Below, in pieces: positions 62,247-64,000 of a stretch of DNA of 64,000 nucleotides. Origin of the DNA: Aquitalea magnusonii (GTDB taxonomy: Bacteria > Pseudomonadota > Gammaproteobacteria > Burkholderiales > Chromobacteriaceae). Location: assembly GCF_002217795.2 (NCBI RefSeq), contig NZ_AP018823.1:1488001-1552000 (forward strand), given 5' to 3'. Position numbers and translations under genes: made by a program. Position 1 is the first letter of the stretch; each line of letters opens with the position of its first letter. Under the pieces are notes generated by a model that did no database searches, had not been told where the DNA came from, and saw only the letters and a program-made list of their open reading frames with translations.

Positions 62247-62358
62247 CGCCACCCCAGGCCGGATGCGGCGGCAGCCCGGCCTGCGCCAGACTCCTGTCGG
62301 TGAGTAGGCCGCGGTCGCCAGCGGCAGGGCAGCCGGCTGCTGATGCGCCTCATGCAAT

Positions 62359-62386
62359 GAAAATGCCACCGCAAGCGGTGGCATGA
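62359..62386 (-). terminator. Terminator of rlmJ
   Basis: ATGCCACCGC (62363-62372) pairs with GCGGTGGCAT (62375-62384). On the minus strand TTTTCATTG follows. Confidence 0.75.
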
Positions 62387-62407
62387 TGTTGGGGCATGGC
62401 CGGTGAC

Positions 62408-63256
62408 TTACAGATCGCCGCCGGTTTCCAGAATGAAGCTGGCCTTGGCATCCTGGCCCAGTTGTTCAACCAAATAGGGCAGGACTTCCTTCAGCATGGC
62501 CGGCAGGGTCCATGGCGGGTTCAGCAGGAACATGCCGCTGCCGTACATGCCAAAGCCGTCTGCCGACGGTGCCTGCACATGCAATTCGGCGCGCAGCCAG
62601 CTCTTGGCCGGCAGCTTTTTCAGTTCCTTGGGCAGTTCTTTCATTTCGGCGCGTTGCAGGCAGGGGTACCACACTGCGTAAATGCCGGTGGCAAAGCGCT
62701 TCAGGCCTTCTTTGAGCGCGGTGACTACGTGCTGGTAGTCGCGCTTGTCTTCATAAGGCGGGTCGATCAGCACCAGTCCGCGGCGCGGCGGTGGCGGCAG
62801 GATGGCCTTGATGCCTTCAAAGCCATTGGCCTGCTGCAACTGGGTGCGGCGTGGATGACCGCCGAAATTCTGTTCCAGCAACTGAAAGTCAGTCGGGTGC
62901 AGCTCGAACAGGCGCAGCTTGTCGCTTGGCGGCATCACGGCGGCGGCGCACCAGGGCGAGCCGGGGTAGTAGCGCAGTTCGCCATCCGGGTTCATCTCGC
63001 GTACCACGTCCACATAGGCCGCCACGGCGGGGGGCAGGTCGCTACGGTCCCACAGGCGGGCAATGCCGCTCAGGTATTCGGCATTCTTGGCCGCATAGCC
63101 TTCCTGCAGCGCATAGCCACCGGCACCGGCATGGGTGTCGATATACCAGTAGGGTTTGTCTTTCTGGCCCAGGTAGTCCAGTACGGCAATTTCAATCAGG
63201 TGCTTGAGCACGTCGGCATGGTTGCCGGCGTGAAAGGCGTGGCGATAACTCAGCAT
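62408..63256 (-). CDS. rlmJ: 23S rRNA (adenine2030-N6)-methyltransferase RlmJ
   Basis: A 282-residue SAM-dependent methyltransferase. The N-terminus MLSYRHAFHAGNHADVLKH and the YIDTHAGAGGY SAM-binding segment are diagnostic. The N6-adenine catalytic motif is DPPY (LVLIDPPYEDKRDY). It modifies A2030 of 23S rRNA during ribosome assembly. It lies 50 bases downstream of truC on the same strand. Confidence 0.96.
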   Translation of the reverse strand: MLSYRHAFHAGNHADVLKHLIEIAVLDYLGQKDKPYWYIDTHAGAGGYALQEGYAAKNAEYLSGIARLWDRSDLPPAVAAYVDVVREMNPDGELRYYPGSPWCAAAVMPPSDKLRLFELHPTDFQLLEQNFGGHPRRTQLQQANGFEGIKAILPPPPRRGLVLIDPPYEDKRDYQHVVTALKEGLKRFATGIYAVWYPCLQRAEMKELPKELKKLPAKSWLRAELHVQAPSADGFGMYGSGMFLLNPPWTLPAMLKEVLPYLVEQLGQDAKASFILETGGDL

Positions 63257-63306
63257 GCATCAGCTTTCTAAGACAATGGCGGCATTGTAGCGGATTTGAC
63301 CGCGCT

Positions 63307-64000
63307 TCAGACGCTGGGCAGCCAGTGGGCGGGCAGGGCGCTTTGCCAGCCCAATGCGCGCACCACGCTGGCAAAGTCCTCCGCCAGCGGGCAGTTCAGG
63401 GTGATGGCGGCACCGGTCAGCGGGTGGGTAATCTGCATTTCCATGCAGGCCAGCAGCAGGCGCTGGCTGCCAAAGTGCTCGGCAAGCATGCGGTTGTGTA
63501 CGCCTTTGCCGTGGGTGGCATCGCCAATGATGGGGTGGGCGATGTGCTTCATGTGGCGGCGCAACTGGTGGCGGCGGCCGGTGAGCGGCGATAACTCCAG
63601 CAGTGCATAGCGGCTGCTGGGGTAGCGGTCCACCGCGATGGGCAGCTCCACCGTGGCCAGGCGGCGGTAGTCGGTTTGTGCTTCCTGCGGGCCGGGCTGC
63701 ACCTTTTCGCCCAGCCAGGCCAGATCGTCCACGCGGCGGCTGAGGGCGTGATCGATATGGCCGGATTCGGCCGGATGGCCGCGGACCACCGCCAGATAGC
63801 GCTTGCTGACTTCCTGGCGCTCGAACTGCCAGCTCATTTCGCGCGCGCTGTCCTTGTCCAGCGCAAACAGCAAGACGCCGGAAGTGCCTTTGTCCAGCCG
63901 GTGTACCGGATAAACCCGCTGGCCGATCTGATCGCGCAGCAACTGGATGGCAAAACGGGTTTCATGGCGGTCCAGCTCGGAGCGGTGGACCAGCAAGTTG
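63307..64000 (-). CDS. truC: tRNA pseudouridine(65) synthase TruC, N-terminus cut by window
   Basis: RluA-family pseudouridine synthase. The frame stays open to the end of the window, so about 20 N-terminal residues lie outside. LVHRSELDRHE, VHRLDKGTSGVLLFAL (the catalytic aspartate is in HRLD) and LLELSPLTGRRHQLRRHMKHIAHPIIGD closely follow E. coli TruC, which modifies U65 in tRNA-Ile and tRNA-Asp. It is the first of two RNA-modification genes (truC, rlmJ) on this strand. Confidence 0.9.
   Translation of the reverse strand, partial: NLLVHRSELDRHETRFAIQLLRDQIGQRVYPVHRLDKGTSGVLLFALDKDSAREMSWQFERQEVSKRYLAVVRGHPAESGHIDHALSRRVDDLAWLGEKVQPGPQEAQTDYRRLATVELPIAVDRYPSSRYALLELSPLTGRRHQLRRHMKHIAHPIIGDATHGKGVHNRMLAEHFGSQRLLLACMEMQITHPLTGAAITLNCPLAEDFASVVRALGWQSALPAHWLPSV

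Overview
The window is a high-GC chromosomal segment of a betaproteobacterium. The 16S rRNA, the rrs-tRNA-Ile-tRNA-Ala-rrl-rrf operon, the AcnD/PrpF-type propionate pathway and the protein sequences point to Neisseriales, family Chromobacteriaceae (Aquitalea, Chromobacterium or Vogesella type). The genus is an inference from the look of the 16S and is not proven here.

Layout. 1-2.5 kb: end of psd, then a membrane diguanylate cyclase. 2.5-8.8 kb (minus strand): a 2-methylcitrate operon prpB-prpC-acnD-prpF with hairpins between its genes. 8.95-20.97 kb (plus strand): a long, tightly packed housekeeping array led by the sigma-E module (rpoE-rseA-rseB-mucD), then a glutaredoxin-like gene, lepA-lepB, a DUF4845 gene, rnc-era, a small ABM-like gene, recO-pdxJ-acpS and nagZ. 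21-29.1 kb (minus): two tandem paralogous degenerate HD-GYP proteins, hrpA and a membrane chemoreceptor. 29.5-30.14 kb (minus): a compact locus that looks like a free-standing phage C4/CI-type antisense immunity RNA, with its own promoter, three complementary boxes, an Ash/Icd-like small frame and a coupled 92-residue unknown protein. I consider this the most interesting item. 30.3-33.6 kb: pta and ackA. 34.1-39.8 kb (plus): an orphan Rieske oxygenase, a secreted protein, an EamA transporter, a SpoIIAA-like protein and tex. 39.9-45.5 kb: a complete rRNA operon. 45.6-48.2 kb (minus): a GAF protein and a Tat/lipoprotein LD-carboxypeptidase. 48.4-50.8 kb: cysD-cysN. 50.9-52.2 kb: a gene-poor stretch. 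52.3-54.4 kb: a Cache chemoreceptor. 54.6-56.8 kb (minus): a Zur-box-controlled CobW GTPase and a DUF1826 protein. 57-59.2 kb: a lysO-like exporter divergent from a LysR regulator, with a palindromic operator between them. 59.4-62.2 kb: 54-bp tandem repeats upstream of a TonB-dependent siderophore-type receptor. 62.4-64 kb (minus): rlmJ and the truncated truC.

Themes. Several signalling genes (one GGDEF, two HD-GYP, two chemoreceptors, one GAF) suggest a motile, environmentally responsive bacterium. Metal acquisition appears twice: zinc through the Zur-controlled CobW operon, and iron or a siderophore through the TonB receptor. Prp together with Pta-AckA handles propionate and acetate overflow. 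Most intergenic boundaries carry clear hairpin terminators. Twice a start codon follows a terminator by only about a dozen bases or fewer. No transposase, integrase, CRISPR array or intact prophage was seen.
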